A stretch of DNA of 64,000 nt from Allorhizobium paknamense (lineage in GTDB: Bacteria; Pseudomonadota; Alphaproteobacteria; Rhizobiales; Rhizobiaceae): the NCBI RefSeq assembly GCF_030815125.1, contig NZ_JAUSWH010000019.1, forward strand, positions 1-64,000, in the 5' to 3' direction. The notes beneath the pieces are model-generated. The model did no database searches and had not been told where the DNA came from. It saw only the letters and a list, made by a program, of their open reading frames with translations. Made by a program: the position numbers and the translations under genes. Positions 1 through 7,863 of this stretch are shown one piece after another (the stretch's first letter is position 1; the number at the start of each line of letters is the position of its first letter).

Positions 1-78
1 GCTGTCATGCGAAAGCTCATCGTCCTCGCAAACGCACTGCTGAAAAAAAACAGGAAATGGGTCCCGAAGATCACTTGA
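1..78 (+). mobile_element. C-terminal end of an IS110-type transposase (cut by window edge)
   Basis: Reading frame 1 is open from the first base to a TGA at 76-78 and encodes 25 residues beginning AVMRKLIVLANALL and ending near KNRKWVPKIT. This resembles the extreme C-terminus of IS110/IS116/IS902-family transposases, which typically end in an MRKLxxxLNALLR-like helix followed by a basic RxW segment. Only the tail is visible, so it cannot be told whether the element is intact. No terminal repeat was recognised in the following 110 bases. Confidence 0.6.
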
Positions 79-121
79 TCATAACGGATACTTTAGCTTT
101 TGCTCCGGCTCGTCTTTCTCG

Positions 122-146
122 GGAACAAGCGATCCCCGGTCTTGTT
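122..146 (+). promoter_or_regulatory. Putative RpoE2/EcfG-type promoter of the SDR gene
   Basis: GGAAC at 122-126 is followed after 16 bases by TGTT at 143-146, close to the alphaproteobacterial general-stress promoter pattern (GGAAC, 16-17 bases, CGTT; also written GGAAC-N18-TT for Sinorhizobium RpoE2). It lies 45 bases before the SDR start codon. Two more GGAAC-N16-GGTT elements occur at 3448-3472 and 3529-3553. The -10 part differs from consensus at one base. Confidence 0.45.
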
Positions 147-190
147 CTGTCCCTGTCCCATTCGCAAACAGCAAGACAGGAGGAACGACC

Positions 191-1048
191 TTGGATTCGT
201 ACCCTACGCCCCCCTTCGATACGCCGAAAGTTCCCATGCCCGGCAAGACCGCCGATATGTCGCCACGCCCCGATCATGGCGAGGAAAGCTATGTCGGTTC
301 CGGCAAGCTCAAGGGCAAGAAAGCCATCATCACCGGCGGCGATAGCGGTATTGGCCGGGCCGTCGCCATTGCTTTCGCGCGCGAGGGCGCCGATGTCGCC
401 ATTGCCTATATTTCCGAGGATGAGGATGCGGAGGATACCGGCCGCTGGATCGAAAAGGCCGGGCAGAAAGCCTTGCTGATCAAGGGCGATGTACAGGATG
501 CCGGCCATTGCCGGGAGATTGTGGAGCGCACGGCGCGGGAACTTGGCGGCGTCGATATTCTCGTCAACAATGCCGCCCATCAGGCCACATTCAGCGATAT
601 TTCGGAGATTTCCGACGAGGAGTGGGAATTGACCTTCCGCGTCAATATCCATGCGATGTTCTATCTGACCAAGGCCGCCGTGGCCCATATGAAGCCGGGC
701 AGCGCGATCATCAATACGACATCCATCAATGCCGATAGTCCGAGCCCGAAGCTTCTGGCCTATGCCACCACCAAGGGCGCCATCCAGAACTTTACGGCAG
801 GACTGGCGCAGATGCTGGCCGAAAAGGGCATTCGCGCCAATGCCGTTGCACCCGGCCCGATCTGGACGCCGCTCATTCCCTCCACAATGCCGGAGGATTC
901 GGTGAAGAATTTCGGCAAGCAGGTCCCCATGCAGCGCCCCGGTCAGCCGGCGGAACTGGCGACCGCCTATGTCATGCTGGCCGATCCACTGTCCAGCTAC
1001 ACATCCGGGGCTACCATTGCCGTCACCGGCGGCAAGCCGATCATTTGA
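191..1048 (+). CDS. SDR-family oxidoreductase (YhdF/GSP39-like)
   Basis: A 285-residue classical short-chain dehydrogenase with about 40 extra N-terminal residues rich in Pro and Gly, as in the YhdF/YghA/general stress protein 39 group, which are larger than typical 250-residue SDRs. The NAD(P)-binding motif TGGDSGIG is at residues 48-55, NNAA follows mid-protein, and the catalytic Tyr-Lys pair is in YATTK. The start is TTG with a strong AGGAGG 7 bases upstream; no in-frame ATG gives the full N-terminus. The substrate is unknown; relatives act on small polyols or aldehydes. It is followed after 12 bases by a small hydrophilic protein gene and preceded by a possible general-stress promoter, so a stress role is plausible. 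Confidence 0.85.
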   Translation: MDSYPTPPFDTPKVPMPGKTADMSPRPDHGEESYVGSGKLKGKKAIITGGDSGIGRAVAIAFAREGADVAIAYISEDEDAEDTGRWIEKAGQKALLIKGDVQDAGHCREIVERTARELGGVDILVNNAAHQATFSDISEISDEEWELTFRVNIHAMFYLTKAAVAHMKPGSAIINTTSINADSPSPKLLAYATTKGAIQNFTAGLAQMLAEKGIRANAVAPGPIWTPLIPSTMPEDSVKNFGKQVPMQRPGQPAELATAYVMLADPLSSYTSGATIAVTGGKPII

Positions 1049-1060
1049 CGGAGAAAACTC

Positions 1061-1309
1061 ATGTCCAAGCCCGATAGACCGCAGAACACCAGTGACGCCG
1101 AAACGATCCGCAAAGATGCAGCGGGCCAGTTTGCGAAAGGCGACACCATTCGTGACAATAATGGTGTTGCCAGCGCCAAGCCGCGAGACATCACCCACGC
1201 CGACGACGCCACCGCGCACAAGACCCCTCCCGGTCAGAAAAAGCCGAAGAAGGAATGGGATCTGAATTACGATGAGAAAGATATGAATGAGGGGCAGTGG
1301 CGGGGTTAG
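1061..1309 (+). CDS. Small hydrophilic protein, unknown function
   Basis: An 82-residue, strongly charged protein rich in Asp, Lys, Pro and Asn, with no hydrophobic segment and no signal peptide, so probably cytosolic and largely disordered. The ATG at 1061 is 12 bases after the SDR stop and has GGAG in the spacer, so the two genes are likely cotranscribed. Small hydrophilic proteins of this kind are common in rhizobial general-stress regulons, which suits the promoter proposed upstream. I do not recognise a named domain. Confidence 0.7.
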   Translation: MSKPDRPQNTSDAETIRKDAAGQFAKGDTIRDNNGVASAKPRDITHADDATAHKTPPGQKKPKKEWDLNYDEKDMNEGQWRG

Positions 1310-1357
1310 TCCCGCAGAGGGAAAATGCTGCTTCAGACAGGCAAAAGTCAAATCCGT

Positions 1358-1394
1358 GGCAATCGTCAGGTTCAATCTGAACCTGACGATTGCC
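1358..1394. terminator. Perfect 17-bp inverted repeat between convergent genes
   Basis: Arms 1358-1374 and 1378-1394 are perfect reverse complements around a 3-base loop. The element sits between the end of the small protein gene (1309) and the end of the minus-strand oxidoreductase (1408), where a bidirectional terminator would be expected. There is no clear T-tract on either side, so the function is inferred from position. Confidence 0.5.
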
Positions 1395-1407
1395 TGCTTC
1401 AATCCGA

Positions 1408-2427
1408 TCACGCCGCTGCATAAATCCGGTCAAGTGTTTCCGCGACCGTGACGAGATGTTCTGCCTCCGCATCGAAGCGCTGCCCGGTGGCCAGTTGCCG
1501 CAGCCAATGGCAAGCGGCTTCTCCGCCCCAATCTTCCGGTGGAGAGGAAAGAAGACTGCGGGCAGTGCCGTGAAAGACGCTGGTTTCGAAGTCATAGAAA
1601 GACCCGCCAACATTGGCAAAGCGTGCGCCGCCCCTGTTGCCGTGAAACTCGGCGGAAATGACAGCATCCGTACCGGCATGCAGCCGCCATGAGCAGGCGA
1701 TGCGAACAACGGCCCCGGTCGCAAGTTCCAGCGTGGCAACCGCATAATCCTCCACCCGGGGATCGTCTGCGCCAATGCGCTCTCCTCCTGCATAGAGTGC
1801 GCTGCTGACCTTTATCACCTCCGGAAAATCCAGGATCCACAAGACGGCATCGACGAGATGCACGCCCAGATCCACGACACAGCCGCCACCAGCGCGCGCC
1901 TTGTCATAGAACCAGTCCTTGTCCGGCCCGTAGGCATTGTGAAAGGTCAGATCAGCGGCATGGATATGGCCTAATTCGCCCGATCTCACCAGGTCCCGGA
2001 TCTGCTGCAAACCCTGTGTGTAGCGGTAGGAGAGGTCGACGCCCAGCAGTCTATCCGCCTGCCGGGCGGTTTCCACCACCTGCCGGACTTCATCGGCGGA
2101 GCGCCCCAGCGGCTTCTGGCAGAACACCGCCTTGCCGCTGCGAAGGGAGGCAATGGATTGTTCGGCATGCATGGCGCTCGGCGTTGCAATCACCACGCCA
2201 TCCACATCCGAGGCCAGCAGCATATCCATGGAGGAAGCCGCCTGTGCTGCGGGTGCAAGCGCCATGGCTTGCTCCCGCATGGCCTCTGAAGGCTCCAGCA
2301 CGATTTGTGCCTCGGCAAGGCCCGTGCCGAGCAGGGCCTGCATGCGGTGGCGGCCAATCCAGCCGGTTCCGAGAAAGCCGAGGGTAAGGGCGGGGGAGGG
2401 AAAAGAGGAAGGTTTGAGCATCGTCAT
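1408..2427 (-). CDS. Gfo/Idh/MocA-family NAD(P)-dependent oxidoreductase
   Basis: A 339-residue protein with the N-terminal Rossmann motif GFLGTGWIG, the family signature around CQKPLGRS (the EKP-like lysine of the family), and a C-terminal alpha/beta domain with the DLGVHLVD segment that carries the catalytic region in Gfo/Idh/MocA enzymes. These enzymes oxidise sugars, sugar nucleotides or inositols. The ATG at 2427 overlaps the stop of the upstream dehydrogenase (TGATG), so the pair is translationally coupled. It diverges from the glycan locus, suggesting that the two oxidoreductases make or recycle a sugar or polyol used there; that link is inference. Confidence 0.85.
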   Translation of the reverse strand: MTMLKPSSFPSPALTLGFLGTGWIGRHRMQALLGTGLAEAQIVLEPSEAMREQAMALAPAAQAASSMDMLLASDVDGVVIATPSAMHAEQSIASLRSGKAVFCQKPLGRSADEVRQVVETARQADRLLGVDLSYRYTQGLQQIRDLVRSGELGHIHAADLTFHNAYGPDKDWFYDKARAGGGCVVDLGVHLVDAVLWILDFPEVIKVSSALYAGGERIGADDPRVEDYAVATLELATGAVVRIACSWRLHAGTDAVISAEFHGNRGGARFANVGGSFYDFETSVFHGTARSLLSSPPEDWGGEAACHWLRQLATGQRFDAEAEHLVTVAETLDRIYAAA

Positions 2428-3410
2428 CAAAACATCACCAGTGCTTTCAAGAAACCGTCGGGGCGGTCGCGCGTCGCATCCAGCGCCCGGTCGAGTTCCT
2501 CCAACGGAAACCTGTGGGTGAAAAGGGGCATGGGATCAATCCGGCCGCTGACGACCGCTTCTACCGCTTCCCGGATACCGTCCCTATAAACGGATGGGTC
2601 GCGTTCATGGGCATTGATGACATCGAGACCGCGCCAGTTCCAGAGTTGCATATTCACCTGTCGCGGCCCGTCCTGATGATAGCCGGCAATGACCAGCCGC
2701 CCGCGTTCGCGAGTGAGTTCTCCGGCAAGATCAAGCGGCCATTGCTTGCCAACCGCCTCAATGACGACATCGGCAAAACGGCCATCCGTCAAGGCTCGCA
2801 TTTTTTCGATAATGTCCCAGTGATCGCGCATCTCGATCACGTCCCCGGCACCGCATCGGCGGGCCAGATCGAGGGAAAAAGGCCTGCGGGAAATGGCGAT
2901 GACCCTGGCCCCGGCATCCACGCAAAGCTGGGTCAACAGCGCTCCCAGAAAGCCGATGCCGATGATGGCAACCGTGTCGCCTGCCTTGATGGCGCTGCGG
3001 CGGAAGATGTTCATCGCGCAGCCCAGCGGCTCGCCAGGAAAGGGTTTGCCCGCCAGGGCTTCCGGCAGCGCAACGACGGCGTCGGCAGAGGCAATGTCAA
3101 ACTCGGCATAGGCCTTATGGGAAAGGGCCGCTACCCGCTCTCCGCGTTTCACACTCGTGACATCGGGGCCGACAGCATCGATCACTCCCCAGCCTTCATG
3201 GCCAAGACCGCCCGGCTCGGTCGGAAACTGCATCCAGTCCGGTCCGGCCCAGGGGCCGAGATTGGAGGCGCACACGCCACAGCCTTCCAGCCTGATGCGA
3301 ACCTCTCCGGCCCCGGGTTCCGGTCGGGCTACGGTTTCCACCCGCATCCGTCCCGCCCCTGTTATCACCGCGCCGCGCATGCTACCGGCAAGGCTTCGTG
3401 TCTGATCCAT
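2427..3410 (-). CDS. Zinc-type medium-chain alcohol/polyol dehydrogenase
   Basis: A 327-residue MDR-superfamily protein: N-terminal GroES-like domain with GCGVCASNLG in the catalytic-zinc region and GHEGWGVI, then a Rossmann domain with IIGIGFLG. The structural-zinc four-cysteine loop of classical ADHs is not obvious. The open frame extends upstream to 3539, but the extra 43 residues are hydrophobic and atypical; ATG at 3410 has GGGAGAGG just upstream and matches the usual start. The likely partner is the overlapping Gfo/Idh/MocA gene. The substrate is probably a sugar or sugar alcohol, not determinable here. Confidence 0.85.
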   Translation of the reverse strand: MDQTRSLAGSMRGAVITGAGRMRVETVARPEPGAGEVRIRLEGCGVCASNLGPWAGPDWMQFPTEPGGLGHEGWGVIDAVGPDVTSVKRGERVAALSHKAYAEFDIASADAVVALPEALAGKPFPGEPLGCAMNIFRRSAIKAGDTVAIIGIGFLGALLTQLCVDAGARVIAISRRPFSLDLARRCGAGDVIEMRDHWDIIEKMRALTDGRFADVVIEAVGKQWPLDLAGELTRERGRLVIAGYHQDGPRQVNMQLWNWRGLDVINAHERDPSVYRDGIREAVEAVVSGRIDPMPLFTHRFPLEELDRALDATRDRPDGFLKALVMF

Positions 3411-3447
3411 GCATCCTCTCCCTTGTGATGGGTCGTGATGCCCGCCT

Positions 3448-3472
3448 AACCGGAACTTGCTGCTTTGGTTCC
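3448..3472 (-). promoter_or_regulatory. Putative RpoE2/EcfG-type promoter for the minus-strand oxidoreductase pair
   Basis: Read on the minus strand, GGAAC at 3472-3468 is followed by 16 bases and GGTT at 3451-3448, a near match to GGAAC-N16-CGTT. The predicted transcription start would be about 30 bases before the ATG at 3410. The -35 part also belongs to an inverted repeat with 7-base arms 3450-3456 and 3468-3474. Confidence 0.4.
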
Positions 3473-3528
3473 GGAAGAAGATGAAGATGTCATTGATCAA
3501 GAAAATGACATTGAAGAACAAGAAGCAT

Positions 3529-3553
3529 GGAACAATCACCAGAGGGTCCGGTT
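3529..3553 (+). promoter_or_regulatory. Putative RpoE2/EcfG-type promoter for the glycan operon
   Basis: GGAAC at 3529-3533, 16 bases, then GGTT at 3550-3553. It has the same spacing and the same -10 variant as the divergent element at 3448-3472, and lies 40 bases before the GTG start of the first operon gene. The symmetry suggests joint general-stress control of both arms. Confidence 0.4.
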
Positions 3554-3593
3554 GGGGTGCGCATCAACAACCCTCACTTTCAGGTGATTTTCC

Positions 3594-4703
3594 GTGTCAG
3601 AAACCATTCTCGTTACAGGTGGATCAGGATTTATCGGCCGGCATGTTGCGGCAGAACTCGTGGAAAATGGTTATACTGTTCGCATACTGGATGCCTTGAT
3701 AGAACAGGTTCATGGCGATGTGCAGGCGGAATTGCCGCCGGGTGTGGACTTTCACCAGGGCGACGTCCGCGATGCTGAGGCCGTTTCCCGGGCCTTGCAG
3801 GGCTGTGACGGCGTCGTGCATCTGGCAGCCGAGGTCGGGGTGGGACAATCCATGTACGAGATTGCCCGCTATGTCGGCGGCAATGATCTCGGAACCGCCG
3901 TTCTGCTGGAAGCAATGATCGGCAGTTCGGTGAAGAAGATCGTCGTGGCCTCCTCCATGAGCGTTTACGGCGAGGGGCTTTACCAGGGAGATAACGGTGC
4001 GCGATTCGAGCGGGTGCGCCGCCGCACCGATGCCGTGAAAACGGGGCAGTGGGACCCGGTGGGTCCGAACGGCGAGATCGTCACGCCCATTGCCACGGAT
4101 GAGGAAAAACCGGTCGATCTCGCCTCGATCTATGCGCTGACCAAATATGCGCAGGAACGTGCCGTGCTGATCTTCGGCGAGGCCTATGGTGTCACGGCCA
4201 GTGCCCTTCGCCTCTTCAATGTTTTTGGCACAGGCCAGGCCCTGGCCAATCCCTATACCGGCGTGCTGGTCAATTTCGCCTCGCGGCTCGCCAATGGCCA
4301 GCCACCGATGATCTTCGAGGACGGCCGTCAGAAACGGGATTTCGTGCATGTGCTGGATGTAGCGCGCGCCTTCCGGCTTGCGCTGGAAAAGCCGCGCGTC
4401 AGCGGCCATGTCGTCAATGTCGGCAGCGGCAGGGCCTATGCGATTTCCGATGTCGCCACCATGCTGGCCGAGGCCATGGGCGTGCCGGACATTGCTCCCG
4501 AGATCATGAACAAGGCCCGCGCGGGCGATATCCGCAACTGCTTTGCCGATATCTCCAAGGCCCGTGAACTCTTGGGTTTTGAGCCGCGCCATCGTCTGGA
4601 GGACAGCCTCGGGCCCTTTGCAGCCTGGGTGCGCGAAGTGGGCGCGATAGACCGCGGGGCGGAAATGCGCCGGCAGCTTGAGGAAAGGGGGCTTGTATCA
4701 TGA
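3594..4703 (+). CDS. NAD-dependent epimerase/dehydratase (UDP-sugar 4-epimerase-like)
   Basis: A 369-residue extended SDR. TGGSGFIG lies at residues 8-15, HLAAEVGVG follows the second strand, SMSVYGEG carries the catalytic Ser/Thr region, and YALTKYAQE supplies the Tyr and Lys. The segment FVHVLDVARAF and the C-terminal sugar-binding part resemble UDP-glucose 4-epimerases, though the protein is longer than GalE (about 338). Start GTG at 3594 follows CAGGTGAT. It overlaps the next gene by ATGA. It probably supplies an epimerised nucleotide sugar to the downstream transferases; the exact sugar is not readable from sequence. Confidence 0.85.
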   Translation: MSETILVTGGSGFIGRHVAAELVENGYTVRILDALIEQVHGDVQAELPPGVDFHQGDVRDAEAVSRALQGCDGVVHLAAEVGVGQSMYEIARYVGGNDLGTAVLLEAMIGSSVKKIVVASSMSVYGEGLYQGDNGARFERVRRRTDAVKTGQWDPVGPNGEIVTPIATDEEKPVDLASIYALTKYAQERAVLIFGEAYGVTASALRLFNVFGTGQALANPYTGVLVNFASRLANGQPPMIFEDGRQKRDFVHVLDVARAFRLALEKPRVSGHVVNVGSGRAYAISDVATMLAEAMGVPDIAPEIMNKARAGDIRNCFADISKARELLGFEPRHRLEDSLGPFAAWVREVGAIDRGAEMRRQLEERGLVS

Positions 4704-6745
4704 CCAGTCCGACCCCGCCCACCAGCAGGGACCGCGCCTTTGGCTTTGTCGAATGGTTTCGTCCAGGCGAATATGAGCGCACCGAAAGGGTGCTGAAAGA
4801 TATTCTCGGCACGGGCGCAGGCTATCTGCGAACCCATCTCTCCTGGGCTGAATACCTGGCGCCGGGAGGGGAGGAGTGGTTTGACTGGATGATCCCCAAG
4901 GTCGCCAGTCAGATCGAACTTCTGCCCTGCATTCATTATACCCCGCCGTCGCTCTCCCGCACGGGCCGTTCTTCCGGTGCACCGATGGTGCTCAAGGATT
5001 ATGCCGATTTCGTCGACCACATGCTGACGCGTTACGGTGAGCACTTCACCCATGTGGAACTGTGGAACGAGCCGAACAATCTGCTGGACTGGGACTGGCG
5101 GGAAGATCCGGATTTCGATCTCTTCTGTGAAATGGTGGGCGGGGCTGCCTACTGGACCCGGCATCGCGGCTTCAAGCCGGTGCTGGGCGGGCCATGCCCC
5201 TTCGATCCCTACTGGTTGAACCTGATGGGCGAGCGCGGGGTGCTGTCGGTGGTGGACGCCGTCGGCTTCCATGGCTTTCCCGGCACCTGGGACAGTGAGG
5301 CGGGAAGCTGGGGTGGCTGGGATCTGCATCTTGGGGAAATGCGCCAGATCATCGATCGCTATAACCGCGACGCGGAGATCTGGATTACCGAAACCGGCTA
5401 TTCCACCTGGCGCAATGACGAGCTGGAACAGGTGCGCCGCTTCGTCAGCGCTGTCGAACAGCCTGTCGCGCGCACCTACTGGTACAGCTATCAGGATATT
5501 GCCCCGGATGTGCCGGTACAGGAGGGGCTGTGGTTCGATCCGCGCCACTACCACCTGGGCATTGCCGATCATGCTGGTCATCCGAAGCTTCTGGCCCGGC
5601 TATTGACGGAGGGAGGGCTTCCCCGGGTGAAGGACGTGGCGCAACTGTCGAGCCCCGCGATCGCCCGAGCAGCCGAGCCGGTGGTGATCACGGGGGGATG
5701 CGGTTTCATCGGCAGCAATCTCGCGGAAAGCTTTCTCGGGCAAGGCCGGGATGTCATCCTGGTCGATAATCTGAGCCGCCCCGGCGTCGACCAGAACCTT
5801 GCCTGGTTGCAGGAGCGGCACGGCACCCGGGTTCACCCGGCGCTTGTCGATATCCGGGACCTGCCGGGATTGGAGCCGGTGCTGGCGGATGCGGGCGCGG
5901 TTTTCCATCTCGCCGCGCAAACGGCGGTCACGACCAGTCTGGACCAGCCGCTCAACGATTTCGAGGTCAATGCCCGGGGCACGATCAACCTGCTGGAAGC
6001 GGTGCGCAAAGCGGGACGAAAAGCGCCCGTGATCTTTTCCAGCACCAACAAGGTCTATGGTGCCTTGACCGATCTTGCCATGGTCGAGACGGAGGATCGG
6101 TATAGTCCCGCCGAGGCCGGCATCCGCGCCCACGGGGTTTCTGAGCAGCGTCCGCTGGATTTCTGCACGCCCTATGGCTGCTCCAAGGGCGTGGCCGATC
6201 AATATGTGCTGGATTATGCCAAATCCTTTGCCATTCCTTCTGCTGTTCTGCGCATGAGCTGCATTTACGGTCCCCGCCAGTTCGGCACGGAGGATCAGGG
6301 CTGGGTGGCGCATTTCCTGATCAGGGCGCTGGCTGGGGAGGAAATCTCCCTCTATGGCGATGGCAAACAGGTGCGCGATATTCTGTTTATCGATGATGCC
6401 GTCAATGCCTATCGCGCCGTGCACCGCGATATTGGCAGGGTCTCTGGCCGGGCCTTCAATCTGGGCGGCGGGGCTAAGAATGCCGTCAGCCTCAAGAGCC
6501 TGATCCGCGAGATGGATCAGGTGACCGGCCAACGCGCGGTGGTCCGTCATGGACCCTGGCGCGCTGGCGACCAACTCTATTTCGTTGCCGATACCCGGCT
6601 ATTGCAGGAGACCACAGGCTGGCGCGCCGAAGTCGGCTGGCGCGATGGCGTACGGCGGCTGCATGACTGGCTGGTGGAGCATCGCTTTCCCCATCTCCAC
6701 CGTTCAGCCGCCGCCGCATCGCCCCGGCGGAGGGTCGCGGTATGA
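4700..6745 (+). CDS. Fusion: clan GH-A glycosidase-like domain + CDP-tyvelose/paratose 2-epimerase-like SDR
   Basis: A 681-residue two-domain protein. Residues 1 to about 310 look like a (beta/alpha)8 clan GH-A hydrolase (beta-xylosidase-like): WNEPNN has the acid/base Glu at 124 and WITETGYS the nucleophile Glu at 231. Residues 326-670 form an extended SDR with TGGCGFIG at 331-338, PYGCSKG with Tyr492 and Lys496, and the segment RMSCIYGPRQFGTEDQGW, highly typical of CDP-paratose/CDP-tyvelose 2-epimerases. There is no signal peptide, so the glycosidase-like half is cytosolic. The frame is continuous and both ends overlap neighbours by ATGA. Both catalytic carboxylates are present, so activity is possible. 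The pairing is unusual and its product unknown. Confidence 0.8.
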   Translation: MTSPTPPTSRDRAFGFVEWFRPGEYERTERVLKDILGTGAGYLRTHLSWAEYLAPGGEEWFDWMIPKVASQIELLPCIHYTPPSLSRTGRSSGAPMVLKDYADFVDHMLTRYGEHFTHVELWNEPNNLLDWDWREDPDFDLFCEMVGGAAYWTRHRGFKPVLGGPCPFDPYWLNLMGERGVLSVVDAVGFHGFPGTWDSEAGSWGGWDLHLGEMRQIIDRYNRDAEIWITETGYSTWRNDELEQVRRFVSAVEQPVARTYWYSYQDIAPDVPVQEGLWFDPRHYHLGIADHAGHPKLLARLLTEGGLPRVKDVAQLSSPAIARAAEPVVITGGCGFIGSNLAESFLGQGRDVILVDNLSRPGVDQNLAWLQERHGTRVHPALVDIRDLPGLEPVLADAGAVFHLAAQTAVTTSLDQPLNDFEVNARGTINLLEAVRKAGRKAPVIFSSTNKVYGALTDLAMVETEDRYSPAEAGIRAHGVSEQRPLDFCTPYGCSKGVADQYVLDYAKSFAIPSAVLRMSCIYGPRQFGTEDQGWVAHFLIRALAGEEISLYGDGKQVRDILFIDDAVNAYRAVHRDIGRVSGRAFNLGGGAKNAVSLKSLIREMDQVTGQRAVVRHGPWRAGDQLYFVADTRLLQETTGWRAEVGWRDGVRRLHDWLVEHRFPHLHRSAAAASPRRRVAV

Positions 6746-7863
6746 ACCCGCCATTTATGCCCCGACGCATCCTGATGACGGTGGATGCGGTCGGCGGGGT
6801 CTGGCGATATGCCATGGACCTTGCCGGAGAACTGGCGCAATCCGGCATTGAGATCGTCTTTGCCGGCTTTGGACCTTCGCCCAAAACCCATCAGATCGCC
6901 GAGGCGGCGGAAATTGGGGAGTTGCTGTGGCTTGGCCAGCCGCTGGACTGGATGGCGAAAGGACCGGAGGATCTGAAGGCGGTGCCGGGTCTGCTGTCTG
7001 CCATCGCCGCCGAATATGAGGTCGATCTTCTGCATCTCAATCTGCCCTCCCAGGCGGATGGGCTTCAAACCTCACGGCCTGTGGTGGTGGTGTCCCATTC
7101 CTGCGTCTCCACCTGGTTCAAGGCCGTGCGTGGAGGAGAGCCGCCGGCAGATTGGCTCTGGCACTGGGGCGCCAACCGGCGCGGACTGGACAGGGCGGAT
7201 CGGGTGATTGCGCCCAGCCGAAGCCACGCGGCTGCGCTGCTGGAATGCTATGGTCCGCTTCCCCATCTGAGTGTCGTGCATAATGCCAGCAAAGCCGTGA
7301 CCGATCCGGGGCAAAAGCAGGAGATGGTGTTTGCCGCCGGGCGCTGGTGGGATGAGGGCAAGAATGGCCGCCTGCTGGATGAGGCGGCCCGCCTGACCGA
7401 AACACCGGTGCTGATGGCGGGAGCCACCATAGGCCCGAACGGTGAGCGGCTGGAACTGCGCTTTGCCCGCGGCCTCGGCGCCATGCCCTATGCCGCCATG
7501 CTCTCCGTTTTGTCCGATGCCGCGATCTTTGCGTCGCCGTCGCTTTTCGAGCCGTTCGGCCTGAGCGTGCTGGAGGCGGCGCTTTCAGGCTCGGCGCTGG
7601 TTCTCTCCGATATTCCGACCTACCGGGAATTATGGGATGGGGCTGCCCTTTTTGCCTCGCCCTACGATGCCGAAAGCTTTGCCGCCGCCATTCGCCTTCT
7701 GGCGCGCGATCACGGGCGGCGCGAGGCGCTGGCTACGGAGGCCCTTCGCCGGGCATGGCAATTTTCCCTCGACCGCCAGGCGGCAGAGATGATGGCGCTT
7801 TATGCCGAAACCATTCCCGCTGCCCGCCTGTCCCAGATGCGGTTGTCTTCCGTGAGGTCCTGA
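6742..7863 (+). CDS. Glycosyltransferase family 4
   Basis: A 373-residue GT-B fold transferase. The N-terminal DAVGGVWRYAMDLAGEL loop is typical for GT4 acceptors. The C-terminal half has PSLFEPFGLSVLEAALSG, the E-x7-E motif that binds the donor nucleotide sugar, followed by a SDIPTYREL segment. No membrane helices. It overlaps the preceding gene by ATGA, and its TGA shares one base with the next ATG. It likely transfers the sugar made by one of the two epimerases or the decarboxylase of this operon to an unidentified acceptor. Confidence 0.88.
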   Translation: MNPPFMPRRILMTVDAVGGVWRYAMDLAGELAQSGIEIVFAGFGPSPKTHQIAEAAEIGELLWLGQPLDWMAKGPEDLKAVPGLLSAIAAEYEVDLLHLNLPSQADGLQTSRPVVVVSHSCVSTWFKAVRGGEPPADWLWHWGANRRGLDRADRVIAPSRSHAAALLECYGPLPHLSVVHNASKAVTDPGQKQEMVFAAGRWWDEGKNGRLLDEAARLTETPVLMAGATIGPNGERLELRFARGLGAMPYAAMLSVLSDAAIFASPSLFEPFGLSVLEAALSGSALVLSDIPTYRELWDGAALFASPYDAESFAAAIRLLARDHGRREALATEALRRAWQFSLDRQAAEMMALYAETIPAARLSQMRLSSVRS

